Below are positions 10,184-20,557 of a stretch of 64,000 bases of DNA, one piece after another. Source of the DNA: Bifidobacterium canis (GTDB taxonomy: Bacteria > Actinomycetota > Actinomycetes > Actinomycetales > Bifidobacteriaceae); the NCBI RefSeq assembly GCF_009727065.1, contig NZ_WNLP01000007.1, positions 62,001-126,000 on the forward strand, read 5' to 3'. Within the stretch, counting starts at the first letter, position 1. Every line of letters starts with the position of its first letter. Position numbers and translations under genes: made by a program. The notes below the pieces were generated by a model. The model saw only the letters and a list, made by a program, of their open reading frames with translations, was not told the origin of the DNA and did no database searches.

Positions 10184-10544
10184 AATCTTCTCTTTTCATT
10201 GATCGGTGATTCACCAGTGAGGTATGCGCACACCGGCAAACCAGAGAAGGCGCATCGGCGCGGATGGCGTTGTGCACGCCGGAGCGGTTATTTTTCCGTC
10301 GAACAGTTCTGTTTTTGCACGGTAACTGTTTCCGTGATTCCCCAATTCCTTCTCACATTTTTCAGCCTAGTCTTTTTAAAAATAAAAAATCTAGAAAATG
10401 TTTTGAAATTTTTCAATGCGACAAAGCTGGGTCTTTTGACCATCTCAGGATTGCCATCGTTCAATCTTCTGCGATCGATAATTTCTTTCTTAAAATTTTT
10501 GGCAATATGCGCTAGCGAACAACGCCGACGCCGCGCCGATGCGC
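10184..10544. other. AT-rich non-coding region upstream of pilin 1
   Basis: About 360 bp without a credible gene. The part next to the pilin is mixed in composition and should hold its promoter, which I cannot place confidently. The section 10360-10500 is very AT-rich. The far end merges into the decayed gene fragment that follows. Confidence 0.5.
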
Positions 10545-10850
10545 GGGAAGGCTAGTCCGGCAACCGCTCCAGCAATCGAGCCAGCTGCAACGAGAACAGC
10601 AACAATAACCGTTTGTCACTCGGTTTTCAGGTCTCCATGCCATGCAATACGCATGTTGTTCTCTCAGCTCAAATATTCGAAAATCATATTTTTTGACTTA
10701 TCTGACAGCTCAATTATATTGACGGCAAACTTGACAACCACTAAATTCGAGACTCACTCAATAACGAATTTCGTTGAGCCCACAGAACTTTTCAGCGGTT
10801 ATGCTTTACCATTAGCAAGCTTGCCAATGAGTGCTGCACCAGCAGCGGCA
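10545..10850 (-). pseudogene. Decayed C-terminal fragment of a VaFE-repeat anchored surface protein
   Basis: Read on the minus strand, with several stop codons, this stretch still encodes LIGKLANGKA, SSVGSTKFVIE, VKFAVNIIELSDKSKNMIFE and YLS. It ends with a hydrophobic segment (VAVLVAAGSIAGAVAGLAF). These match, in order, the last VaFE repeat and membrane anchor of the intact protein at 14.9-18.5 kb (LTGKLVDGDG, GGSTEFVAEQ, VEFTVNAAELDGKSTIVAFE, YLS). The stops are scattered nonsense changes, not a single frameshift, so this is true decay. It shows that a second VaFE-protein gene once stood here and was mostly deleted. Confidence 0.7.
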
Positions 10851-10988
10851 CAACCATATTTCTACCGCTCACACGCCACTGTCTACACACCCTTGAACGC
10901 ACGGTCTAGTTCACACTAACCCCAAGCCCACTCTGCCTAGACATCTACATATCAGCAGACCAGACAGCACCAGCCATCCTATTTACCT

Positions 10989-11120
10989 CTAGTTTGCTGG
11001 CGGGGATATAAAACTCGATTGCATGCATATATATGGGTTTCAAAAACCGCTATTTTCCAACGAAAAAGAGTTGGCAATACTGTGCACTTAGGAAGTTTTA
11101 TATCCCCGCCAGCAAACTAG
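10989..11120. repeat. Palindromic intergenic element, family A, copy 1
   Basis: 132 bp flanked by perfect 27-bp inverted repeats (10989-11015 and 11094-11120) containing TTTGCTGGCGGGGATATAAA. The interior carries a conserved core, AAAACCGCTATTTT, at 11043-11056 followed by CCAACGAAAAA. The same arms and core recur at 23506-23637 and 40257-40384. The last bases of the right arm provide the TAG stop codon of the adjacent sortase gene, so the element abuts the coding sequence exactly. Confidence 0.85.
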
Positions 11121-12096
11121 CGGCGTGAGTGCGGCGGAGAGGAGGCATTGGGAGCGCGATGCTTGACATGCAACGCGGCTTCTTGCCGTGCGGCTCTGAA
11201 TGGTGGCGCGAAACGATAGATCAGCAGACCCAGTAGCGCTGTGAGCGCCATGAGGATGAACGCCCACTGCCGGATTTTCGTCAAATCTTTATCGGATTGG
11301 CCGGGATTTGGGGCTGGCGGCATCGGCACTCGCACGCCGGAAACGAGCAGGCGCTGCGTGTTGACGCCAAAAGGTGTGCATGTCATCAGCGTCAAACGAT
11401 CCTCGCCTTTTTCTATGCGCAACTTGCTGGTGTCGGTCGGTTCAATCACCGTGATGCGATCGATGCGATATGCCAGTGTGCGCCCAAACACCTTCTCATA
11501 CATGTAGTCGCCGATGCGCAGCTCGTCCAAGCGCGTGAACATCTCAGCTTGGGCAAGACCTCGATGGCCGGTCAGCACTGTGTGCGCAGAACCTCCGGCT
11601 GCCCTCCCGCGCCTACCGGCAACGAGGTGCCATACAGATGCCCTGCGCCGCGACTCAGCGAGATTTTCGATGTGCCGTGCAGAATCGGCATATCCACGGA
11701 TATCTTCGGGATCACCACCGACCCCATCAGCCCCTCGCCAGCATTGAGCAAGCCCATGTATTCCTCATCTTGGTCAGAGCGCACATCTTCGCCAGCATTC
11801 ACTGGCGTATCTGTGAACGGGTCATAGGATTCACCGAGCGTGGGCTGCCCTTGCTGCGCGAGTTTGGCGTTGTATTCTTCGGCGGCTTGCAATGCCTTCC
11901 GCGATTTTTCCTCTGGCCATGCCGCCACGATGTCTTCCACCGCTTGCGCTTGCCGAGCTGAATCATATGCTGCCTTGAGTTGCATCGCCCACGGCACGGC
12001 CAGCAAACTCAACGCGACCAGGCACAGTATCACGCCAAACGCGATCGTCAACCGTGCTTGCAGTTTTTCATCGACCGTGCCATATGCGTTCCTCAT
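11117..12096 (-). pseudogene. Class C sortase, locus 2, frameshifted
   Basis: This is the pilus-assembly transpeptidase that accompanies the LPLTG pilin upstream. The restored protein has 326 residues: a membrane helix at about 17-38, a DPF lid motif (SYDPFTDTP, residues 91-99), the core with His178 in LTGHRG, the Cys motif LTLMTCTPFGVNTQRL, and a C-terminal membrane helix before a basic tail. The frame breaks between GTSLPVGAGG and GGSAHTVLTGHRG. One missing base near 11595-11603, most simply CC for CCC in the coding strand, accounts for it. As written, the first fragment lacks all catalytic residues. The stop codon lies inside a palindromic repeat element. A terminator-like hairpin separates the gene from the pilin. 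Confidence 0.85.
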
Positions 12097-12136
12097 GCTC
12101 TATTCAATAAGCTGTCTGCACGCGAACTCGCGCAAA

Positions 12137-12178
12137 ATGGGGTCTTCACAAATACCAGCGTATTCGAGAAGACCCCAT
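12137..12178 (-). terminator. Hairpin between pilin 2 and sortase 2
   Basis: An 11-bp perfect stem (12137-12147 with 12168-12178) followed on the minus strand by TTTGCGC. It lies just after the pilin stop. As in locus 1, it probably lowers sortase transcription relative to pilin. Confidence 0.6.
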
Positions 12179-12203
12179 ATGCAGATCAATGTTTGGTCAG
12201 ACG

Positions 12204-14475
12204 CTATTTGTTCATGCGACGCCCGCGCACAACGAACACGGCGCCAACTGCGGCAATCACAACGGCGAGAATCGCAAGAATGCGCATTGTCGTCGCACCG
12301 GTGAGCGGCAGCTGCGTGTAGGTCTTCGCATTCGCCACCGTAGCGATGCTGATGTCGCTGGTTGTATCGGTACCCAGCGTCACTTGGTCACCGTGCGAGC
12401 CGTCGGTAAGTTTCGCAGCGGTACCCTGTGAATTGCCACTGGAATCCTTGCCGAACGCTGGCAACGTGTTGTCGCCCCAATGCCCGTCAGGGTACGGATA
12501 CAGTGCTTGGCTGACACTGCTCTGCGTTTTATCACGCACATAATCGGCGCTAATGAATACCGAGAAGTTGATTTTCTGCAGATCAGCATCAAGGTAGTCC
12601 TTCGGGGCCTTGACTTCGCTGACGTGGTACGTTCCGGCTTTCAGGCCAGACACTGCGACATTACCATCGGCATCGGTGACAAAGAAACCAACCCCATTCG
12701 TGGAATCACTGATGGTGAGCGTATTGCCATCGGCACTGAGCTTGTTCGCGGCACCCTGAGCGATCTCGTGGTTGGTTGTGCCGGTGTCGCTGATGATGTT
12801 GTTCTCATCGGTTTTCACAATGAACTTGCCATCGGAGTTCTTGGCAATGCTGTAGCTCTTGGCTTGCGCTTCGGTGCCATACAGCCATGCACCGCTTGCA
12901 TCTTTGCAGATGAGGTATTTGCCGGCATGCGCATTTGTGCCCGATCCAACATGGTCGCCAGTGAGCCCACCATCAGCTTGCACGGTGAACATAGCGCCTT
13001 GCAGAGTCTTGGACGAGTCTTTGGTATCGACCTTGTGCAAGTTGAACTGGAATGTGTACACTTCGGTTTCGCCACCCGGGATCTTCGTGGCAAGACTGTT
13101 GTCGGAAGGATCGTTCGAGAACGTCAGTGAAGACTTGTTCTTGTTTCCCTGAGGGCGCGCCGAAGTGGAGATCAGCGCGTTCTGGTTCAAACGGCATTGC
13201 ACAATCACGACGACCTTCTGATTCGCCGGAATCTCATCAGTGGAGGTAGCACGCGTGGAACCTACAGCCTTATTCACGTAGCGCTTCAGATCGACGGTCA
13301 CGGTCTTGCCGCCTGCGTAATCGCCAGCGACATCTACATTGTTCGACACATTCACGTCGTAATCACTGGAAGCGTTCAGCGTCTTGTCAAGCGTCCACGA
13401 AACAACGCCTTCCGGACTCGAATGTCTCGTATACAGCTGCACGGATTTGACCGCAACAAAGTCTAATCCCCTGCTCATTGTGTCGGAGATCGCGTATTGA
13501 CGAGTCTTTTTGGCATTCAGCATGGTCGGGTCGAACTGATACCCCGTGAAGTCCGGCGTTTGCGAGAGCAACTCATAGTCGACGAGATCGCCAACAGCGT
13601 ATGACGAATTGTCGTTCGGCGCGTATGCACCATCGTCGGCGTTATTTGGCGTCGGCTTGTCAACCTGCCCCACGACCTGCTTTCCAATAGGAAGCACATT
13701 GTTCTTCAATGTCACTTGACCAAGCGGGGATGCAGCCGTCTCACCTACTGCCTGCAACTGGCTGAGCACCGTCCCATCGCTTGTGGTCACTGTCGATGGC
13801 ACGAGAATCGGCGTGGACAGCGACTCGCGACCGGCGATGGTCGATTCATCGGTTTTATCGAGCAACAGCCAGTAACCCGGAGCGACTGTGTTATTACCGT
13901 TTTCATGACTTTGAAGTTGTCGCCTGCGCTCTCCAGCTGCGTCACCGTGAGGTTACCGAGCTGCTTGGAAACCTCTTCAGCGAACGTGCGCAAAAGACTC
14001 GGGTGGCCGGTGAAATATTCAGCCACATAGCCCATTGGGTTATTGCGCCTCAACGGATCTGTTGTGGATAGCTCGTTACCATACAGCGACAACGAATATT
14101 GTGGTATCTGCTTGCTCAGGTCGGTAATGCCGGTATTCTCACTGCTCACAGCATTCTTCACCGTGTCGCTGTTCAACGCACCGGCAATGGCGTCTTGATA
14201 GCTCGGGTTGAGCGTGGTCGTTTGCGTGGTTTTCAACCGGTAGCCGGTCATCGTTATGCCGCTTGCCGTCACCTGATCGAAGCTGGCGAGGCGATAGCCC
14301 CATAATGTGTGCTTGACATCGCTGCCCGATGACGTGGATATCGTGATCGAGCCGGAGGTATTATCTGTTTTCAACGTTACGGTAGCAGCACTGGCAGGTA
14401 TCGCACCCACTGCTATGCAGCTGAGTGCGAGCGCAATGCCGCCCCCTGCTGCGATTACTTTATTTTTAAACTCAT
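12204..14475 (-). pseudogene. Sortase-dependent pilin (LPLTG), locus 2, two frameshifts
   Basis: The restored protein has about 757 residues. The best start is the ATG at 14475, which follows AAAGGAG. From there the frame needs one more A in the A5 run at 14463-14467 to enter the signal peptide (KVIAAGGGIALALSCIAVGA, then IPASA). A second one-base deficit at about 13894 separates VMKTV from NNTVAPGYWLLLDKTD. Residues after the signal peptide form an N-terminal pilin domain. Later come an isopeptide-type domain (VYTFQFNLHKVD) and a Cna-B-like domain ending in an E-box (YHVSEVKAPKDYL). The C-terminus is LPLTG, a hydrophobic helix and RGRRMNK. It should be polymerised by the sortase downstream. 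Size and sorting signal fit a backbone pilin, but an ancillary role cannot be excluded. Confidence 0.83.
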
Positions 14476-14820
14476 CTTCGACGCTCCTTTTGAGTGTGTG
14501 CCAGCGTTGTACCGGCACTACATCAGCCGAACACGTATTCAACGAACTCAGCCTTATGCGAGGGTTGCTTATCTGTATATTTTCACCCCAACACTTATTT
14601 AGTCTAATGGAAATTTTTGTATTATATTGCTACTCTGTTGGAATAAAACGATGCAGTATTTACAGATCTATGCATATTTACCTATACACACATCAGCATT
14701 TTTCAAACACTCAAATATCTGTGAACCAGCTGCTTACAAAATTTTCTTAAATTGCATAGCACAGATATTCAAAAGATTTCATGAACTATCAGCAACTATA
14801 CGAAACGACGCCATAGAAAA
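14476..14820. other. AT-rich non-coding region upstream of pilin 2
   Basis: About 345 bp, strongly AT-rich, between the pilin 2 start and the terminator of the VaFE adhesin gene. It should contain the promoter of pilus locus 2. I see no open reading frame with a ribosome binding site and no clear repeat. Confidence 0.5.
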
Positions 14821-14868
14821 ATCGAGATGTGTGCTTCGAACACCGGTATCGGAAACACACATCTCGAT
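14821..14868 (-). terminator. Rho-independent terminator of the VaFE adhesin gene
   Basis: A 13-bp perfect stem (14821-14833 with 14856-14868) followed on the minus strand by TTTTTC. It lies about 55 bp downstream of the stop codon at 14922. Confidence 0.85.
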
Positions 14869-14921
14869 TCATACCGCCAGCCTGTGCAATTGTCAGCCTG
14901 TGCGGTTGAGTTACTCGCACA

Positions 14922-17900
14922 CTATCGTTTGCAACGAGAGCGGCGCGACGCGACGAGCACGATGACGAGCCCAACGCCAATGCACACAGCAGCCAGCAGT
15001 GCAGCTACGCCTATCTGCGAGCCGGTGGCAGCGGTTTCATGTGGATCAGTTGCGGCAGGCTCGTCTATTCGCACTGTCTGGCTTTCGGAGTTCAGATCTT
15101 CGTGCTGCGCAACCAGCGTGCCGTCTTCACTGCTCAGATATTCGAATGCCACAATCGTTGACTTGCCGTCAAGCTCGGCGGCGTTGACGGTGAATTCGAC
15201 GGTCACCGAACCTTCGGATTGTTCGGCGACAAATTCCGTCGAACCGCCGGAACTGTTCACCGGATTCCCGTCGCCGTCGACGAGTTTGCCGGTTAGACTG
15301 TAGTGCTCCCCTACCGTCAGCCCGCTGTATGCAACGGCGTCTATGAGCGTTGTCTGCTCGCCGCGTTTGATCGTTTTCTCACCCTGCTCACCGGCGAGTG
15401 TGGTGCCGATCGCCGGATAGCTGACCGTCTGCCCGTCATCGTGAATGTCGGCATGCACGGCGACCAGCTGCGACTCGGCGTAGAGCCGTTCGAACGCCAC
15501 CGTCTGCACATTCTCAAGTTCGCGGCTGAGTTCCGCACTGAACTCGAGTTTGATCTGCCCAGACTCCTCTTCGGCAACGAACTGAGCAGTGGTTGTCACC
15601 GCGTTGCCGCGCTTATCTGTGAGCGCCCCGCCGTCACTGCCGTCGGCGTTCCTGATATGCAGTTCGCCGCGCACTTCGTAGTTCGTCCCTGGCTGCACGC
15701 CGGTGTAGGCGACGACATCGGTTTGTTTGAGCGCGATGGAATGTGCGCCGGTGTGCGTGTGTGTGCTGGCATCGCTTGCTTGCGTGGCGATGCCGACGAT
15801 GCGCACGCTTTGCCCGTCGTCGTCGATGTCGGCGTGTGCGGCGAACACGGCGCTGTTTTTATGGAGTTCTTCGAATGCAACCACTGTTGCTCCGGCGAGG
15901 GATTCGCTGGGTTCAAAGAGGAACGTCATTGTGACCGTTCCGTTCGGCTGCGTCGGCGTGAACGTGAGAGAGGCGCGCACTTCGTCGCCGTTGACGTCGT
16001 GGATTATTCCCCCGTCTTCCGATTCCCCGCTTTCCGCTGTGGTTCTGTGGTGCAGCTCGCCATTCATCGTGTATTCCTTGCCCGGCTGCAGATTCTCATA
16101 TGCCACTTCGTCGCTGACGCTCACCACTCCCTTAGCAGCTTCTGCTTCGTCGCTGACGCTGGAGCTGGCTTGGGTGTGGATTTGTGGGAAACTCACTTGT
16201 TGTGCACCGTCTGAGGCGTCGTTGTGAACAACCATGACGTTGCCGTTCTCATCGGTTATCGTGCGGAATGCGACGACTGTTTTGCCGGCGAGCGCCTCGG
16301 CGTTCGCGATGGTGAACGTGAGTTTGGCTGTGCCGCCGTTCGGGTTCTTCACCGTCAGGGGTTTCGACACCGTGACGAGAGGCGCTCCCACTGTTTCCCC
16401 GTTGTTCACGACGTAGAGCGCTCCCATGTCGGAGTAGTCGCCGGGCGTAAGACCCCAGTAGTCGGCTGTGTCGGTGAGTTCGACCGTGCCGGTGGCGGGA
16501 GCGGTTTTGCCACCGCTGTTGCCGTCGCCATCGAATGCGTCGGCTCCTGCGCCGTGGTATGCCAAGCGAGTGGTTATACCGATGGTTTCGTTGTCGAGCG
16601 TGCCATAGTCGAGGTCGATGCCGGTGCCGTCGTGGTTGATCGACCCATCGGCGTTCTTCGAGTATTCCTTGGCGCTAACCGTCACTGAAATCATGCGATG
16701 ATCGTCGTTGGCTCCGGGCGTGGGCAGTTCGGTGAGCTGGTAGTCATCGTATGGCAGGGCACGCAATGCGTCGTTCACGCTGGCATTGCGCGCTTGACCG
16801 TCTCGCGTCACTCGGTAGGTGTTCGCACCCGTCCATTCCACGCTCTGGCTTGCACTGTTCGGCCCGATGCCAGTGAACCAGATCCCCGCCTGCGGGTCGA
16901 GTTTCGACGCATCTCGCACGGTGTAGCTGCCGTCTGCGTTTTTGACCACTGCACCGTTGGTATTCGGGCTGTCTGGGTCATTCGCATTCGTGTTGTGCGT
17001 GTGGGGTCGGCAGCCGGTGGTGTCGGAGTTCCCATTGAACGGGGTTTCACATGATTTCGTGTGCAACGAACCGTTGGTGTCGGAGACGATGACATGGGTT
17101 TCGCCGGTGGTTTTTGAGGTCAGTTGCCATGCGATCACGCCCATGCGTTGCATCGTGTTCGCGTCTTTTTCGTGAAATGCAGGTCGGAGCGCTGCACTTG
17201 GTTCATGGCCGCATCATCGCCGGCTATCGTCATGAACTGGTCATCCTCCGCCGAACCTATCGTGATGGTTTGCGACCAGTGGCGTGATTCGGTGTCGCGC
17301 AGATAGCCGTCGGGTGCCACCGTTTCACGCACCTCGTAGCTGCCGGGAGGCAGTTCGCTGATGCCGGTTCGTGCCACGATTGCCTTGCTGCCATTCGGGT
17401 TTCCCTGCGCGTCAACCACGTTGCCGTAGTGCGCCGAAAGCGTTTTCACCACTTGACCCGGCTCATAGGAAGCATCGTTGACCACGACCGCGCCGGTGGA
17501 ACGGTTCACGATCTCGAAGCCCGTTCCGTTCAGGCTCGCCGCGCCCAGAGGCGTGCCCAACGTTGTTTCTCGATCGGTTTTGACCACCTGCACGCCACCG
17601 CGCGTGGCTTTCGGCACCGACCGTGCAAACAGCATTCGCTGCAGACCGCCGCCGCCAGCCTGCGTGTAGAACACCGCTTCGTATTCATCGCGGTCGGAGG
17701 CCCGTTGCGCTTTGTTCGCCAGATCCCATGCCAACCCGATCATCGTGTAGGGTGCGAAATTCGTTTGGCCGCCACTTGAATAGACGCCTCCGGCGACCTT
17801 ATGCCCGTCGCTCACCGAGACGGCGCTCGTGGCGCTCGTCGTACCGTTGCCGCCTTGCACGCGCACTTGCCCCGCCGCAATCCAGATGGCCAGCTGGGTC

Positions 17901-18514
17901 ACGGCACGGGCATCCGGGTCATCCAAGCTTTTCGCATACGGCTGTTGGCTTCCCGCGCGCTGTGATTGCGGGTATCCGTTCGCCGCGATCCATGCCACAG
18001 CGCCCTTTTGCGCAACATCGGATTTGCGGTATTCCACGGTGTTGGGATTCGTCGCATACTTGAACGGATGCGCCCCTGTGCCATCGTGCACCACCTGTAT
18101 GTTCGTGGATTCCGACCATTCGCCGGGTGCATCTTTGTCAACATCCATGCAATATGCCGCCGTGTCTCGGAAATATTCGTTCGCCTGGTTCAATTGTGCG
18201 TTGCTGAACGTTGGAATGGTCGGGTTGGCGGTGTCGAAACCGCCGAAACCGCCACGGAACGCCTGTGCATCCGTGCTGTCGAGATTGCCGTTGCTCACTG
18301 TAACGCCGAAATACATGCGGTCAGGAAAATTTCGTTCCACCGCCTGCGCACTCGGCACAGCGGCCGGTGCATTCAGCGCGGTTACGGCGGTCAATGCGCC
18401 CAGTCCAATCGCAACACACGCAGCGACTGTGGTTCTGCCTACGCGCGCAGCACGAGCAATATGCCCGCGTATCGTCGAAGAGAAGGTCGAATGTGAGTCA
18501 GTTGTGCCAGTCAT
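14922..18514 (-). pseudogene. Thioester-domain adhesin with VaFE repeats, cell-surface anchored, frameshifted
   Basis: The restored protein has about 1197 residues. The start at 18514 lies behind GAAAGG, 11 bp after the preceding gene. An N-terminal signal peptide is followed by a thioester domain: Cys122 in YCMDVDK and Gln207 in TQLAIW are the pair that forms the internal Cys-Gln thioester, which in other Gram-positive adhesins bonds covalently to host proteins. A Cna-B-like domain follows (GSYEVRETVAPDGYL). Then come at least four VaFE repeats, each ending in a VAF[ER] strand (VVAFRTI, VVAFEEL, TVAFERL, IVAFEYL). The end has AATGSQ, a hydrophobic helix and SRRSRCKR, a sorting signal with a non-standard motif. 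The frame breaks at the A5 run 17166-17170; one added A joins DLHFTKK to DANTMQRMGVIAW. A terminator follows. Partner: the anchored protein encoded upstream. Confidence 0.85.
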
Positions 18515-18524
18515 CATAAGCCTT

Positions 18525-20275
18525 TCACATATGGGGATTATCGGTGAAATCCGTTGTATTGACATGCGTTTCAGAGGTATTCGGCGCAGAAAGTTCAGTC
18601 ACATATTGCGCAGCGCGGCACCGGCGACCCAGCAATGCGACGCCGAGCGCAAAGATCACAGTGCACGCCAGCGCAGCGGCTGCGATGCCGACGCCCGTGC
18701 GGGCGAGCGAGTGTGCGCGCGGCGGTGACACGACTACCGCGGCAGCGTTGCCCTCATCGTCGTGAGAGTCTGGAGACGGTGTAATTTCAGCAGTATCCTC
18801 AGTGCCTATCTCGTCATCTTCCGCAGTGTCTTCGTCAGTGTTTTCGTCAGTGGGCTGCTCGGGTTCTTCGTCGAGCTCCGGCAGGCGTACCGTATGCGTT
18901 TCCGTGGGCTCGAGAAAATCACTCACCCAGTCGCCCAGCATCAGCTGTTGCACAGAAGGCGATTGGTCGCTCCGCTCCACCGCCCACACCCATGTACCGA
19001 GTTCGCGACCTTCGGCAGTCGTTTCCGGCACTCGGTACGGCGTGCCGTCCGCGTTCCTCGCCTGCACCCGTTGCTGTTGGCCGCTGTGCGAGAACGTGGC
19101 TGTGGCGAATGCGTGCGGGGTGAATCCCCAGCGTTGCAATCTCGCGATGAAATCGCGCGCCAGCTCGCCGGTTTCAGCAGTGATGCGCGAGTCGAGCATC
19201 GCGTTCGGTATGTCGGCGAAATACCAGCCGGTTGCGTGAACATTGGCGTTGTTCGGCCAATAATTGTTCTCCCCTTCGGTGAGCACCGTCACGTCGTCGG
19301 TCACGGTGTCTCCAATATTCACTATTTCCGGCACTGTTTGCGTCACCAGCGACGGTGAGAACAGCGTATGCACGTCGAACTGCTCGAGCTCGCTTTCCAC
19401 GGTGATCGGTTCAGACAAGCGTATGAAATCCTGCGCACTGGTCACGTGATCCAACCCTTGCACCTGCATCGCGGCGCGCACGCGCACATTGCCCTCGTCT
19501 GTCGCGCGCCAGCCGAATTCGAGCGCCGTGCCATCGGTGACGCCGGTTTTGCGTTGCGTACCGTCGGTGAATACGGCGTCGCCTTCGAGTTCGAGTTCGT
19601 ATTCGGTGCCGCTCGTCGGAGCGCCGTCGATGTTCGTGATGTCGAGGTGCACGATTCCGGCGCGCTTGCCATCCGTGTATGTGATGCGCGTCGCGATATC
19701 GGTGGGAACGGCTGCGCGTGCAAGGGTGTAGAGTTCTTCTGCCTTGGTGATCGCCGCCGGGTAGAACCTCTGCACGGAGTCGCGCACCGACGACCAGCCG
19801 TATTCGCCGTCGCTCGTGTCGAGCGCCTCGTGCACGATGTATGCGAGCGCCGGCTGCATATATTCGAGATTGCTCGTGTATTGGTATTGGCGCAGCAGTT
19901 CTCCGAGCGTGCGCGTCAGCACGCTGTCGGGCATCGCTTCGACCGACCGAATGCTGTAGTCCGTAGCGATATTCTGCTCGATGCAGTAATATCTTCGCCC
20001 CTGACTGTCGTAGCCCACCGGCCCGAACTCCATAAATTTATCGATGTGCAAAAATGAACTACGTCTATGCCCGGCGGCTCAGTGATATACGCGTCTTCTG
20101 CAGCCATCGCCGGCGCGGGCGCGCATATCAGCGCGAGCGCGGCGAACATGCTGAGTATTATGCGCGCGATGCGACGCGCTAGTATGCGGCATGTTTGTGT
20201 GCGTTGCAGTATTGCGCGCACTGATGTTTTGCGTGCGGTTTTCTCAGTGCTGGTTTTCCGAGTGGTTCTCTTCAT
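18525..20275 (-). pseudogene. Anchored surface protein upstream of the thioester adhesin, frameshifted
   Basis: The restored protein has about 583 residues. The start at 20275 follows AGAAAGGG. A long basic leader precedes a hydrophobic signal (IILSMFAALALICAPAPAMA). The frame breaks at the A5 run 20050-20054 (T5 in coding sense); one added base joins GIDVVHF to LHIDKFMEFG. The mature part has YYCIEQN near its N-terminus, which resembles the Cys segment of thioester domains, but I do not find the TQ-AIW partner motif, so that function is doubtful. Ig-like strands follow, then an acidic linker (DEEPEQPTDENTDEDTAEDD), a LARTG sorting motif, a hydrophobic helix, and an unusually long cytoplasmic tail of about 35 residues. 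Eleven bp separate it from the thioester adhesin gene, so both are likely one operon. No family name recognised. Confidence 0.75.
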
Positions 20276-20543
20276 ATATTGCCCTTTCTGCCGGGTGCTT
20301 CGCAGTGATGCTCACCGCGAAGCGACGACCGCCCCTGTGCGGTTTGGTCAGCTTCGCATATCGGCAGCGTGCGAGCCAGCGAAATCGGGCACTGTGGTCG
20401 GAGGACGAATGAAAAACGCGTCACTGTGGAAAACTTGGGTCGTTTTGTGTTGAATAATTCAGCAACAGATCCACGATGTGGACGAATATGCGAACATTTT
20501 TGGCCTATGCGCGATGCCGTAACGTGAGCGACGAAAAATTCCA

Positions 20544-20549
20544 TACAAT
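20544..20549 (+). promoter_or_regulatory. Putative -10 box of a leaderless glgE transcript
   Basis: TACAAT lies 8 bases before the ATG at 20558, and no ribosome binding site precedes that ATG. This arrangement fits a leaderless mRNA and argues against the ATG at 20548, which overlaps the box. Confidence 0.5.
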
Positions 20550-20557
20550 GAACAGGT

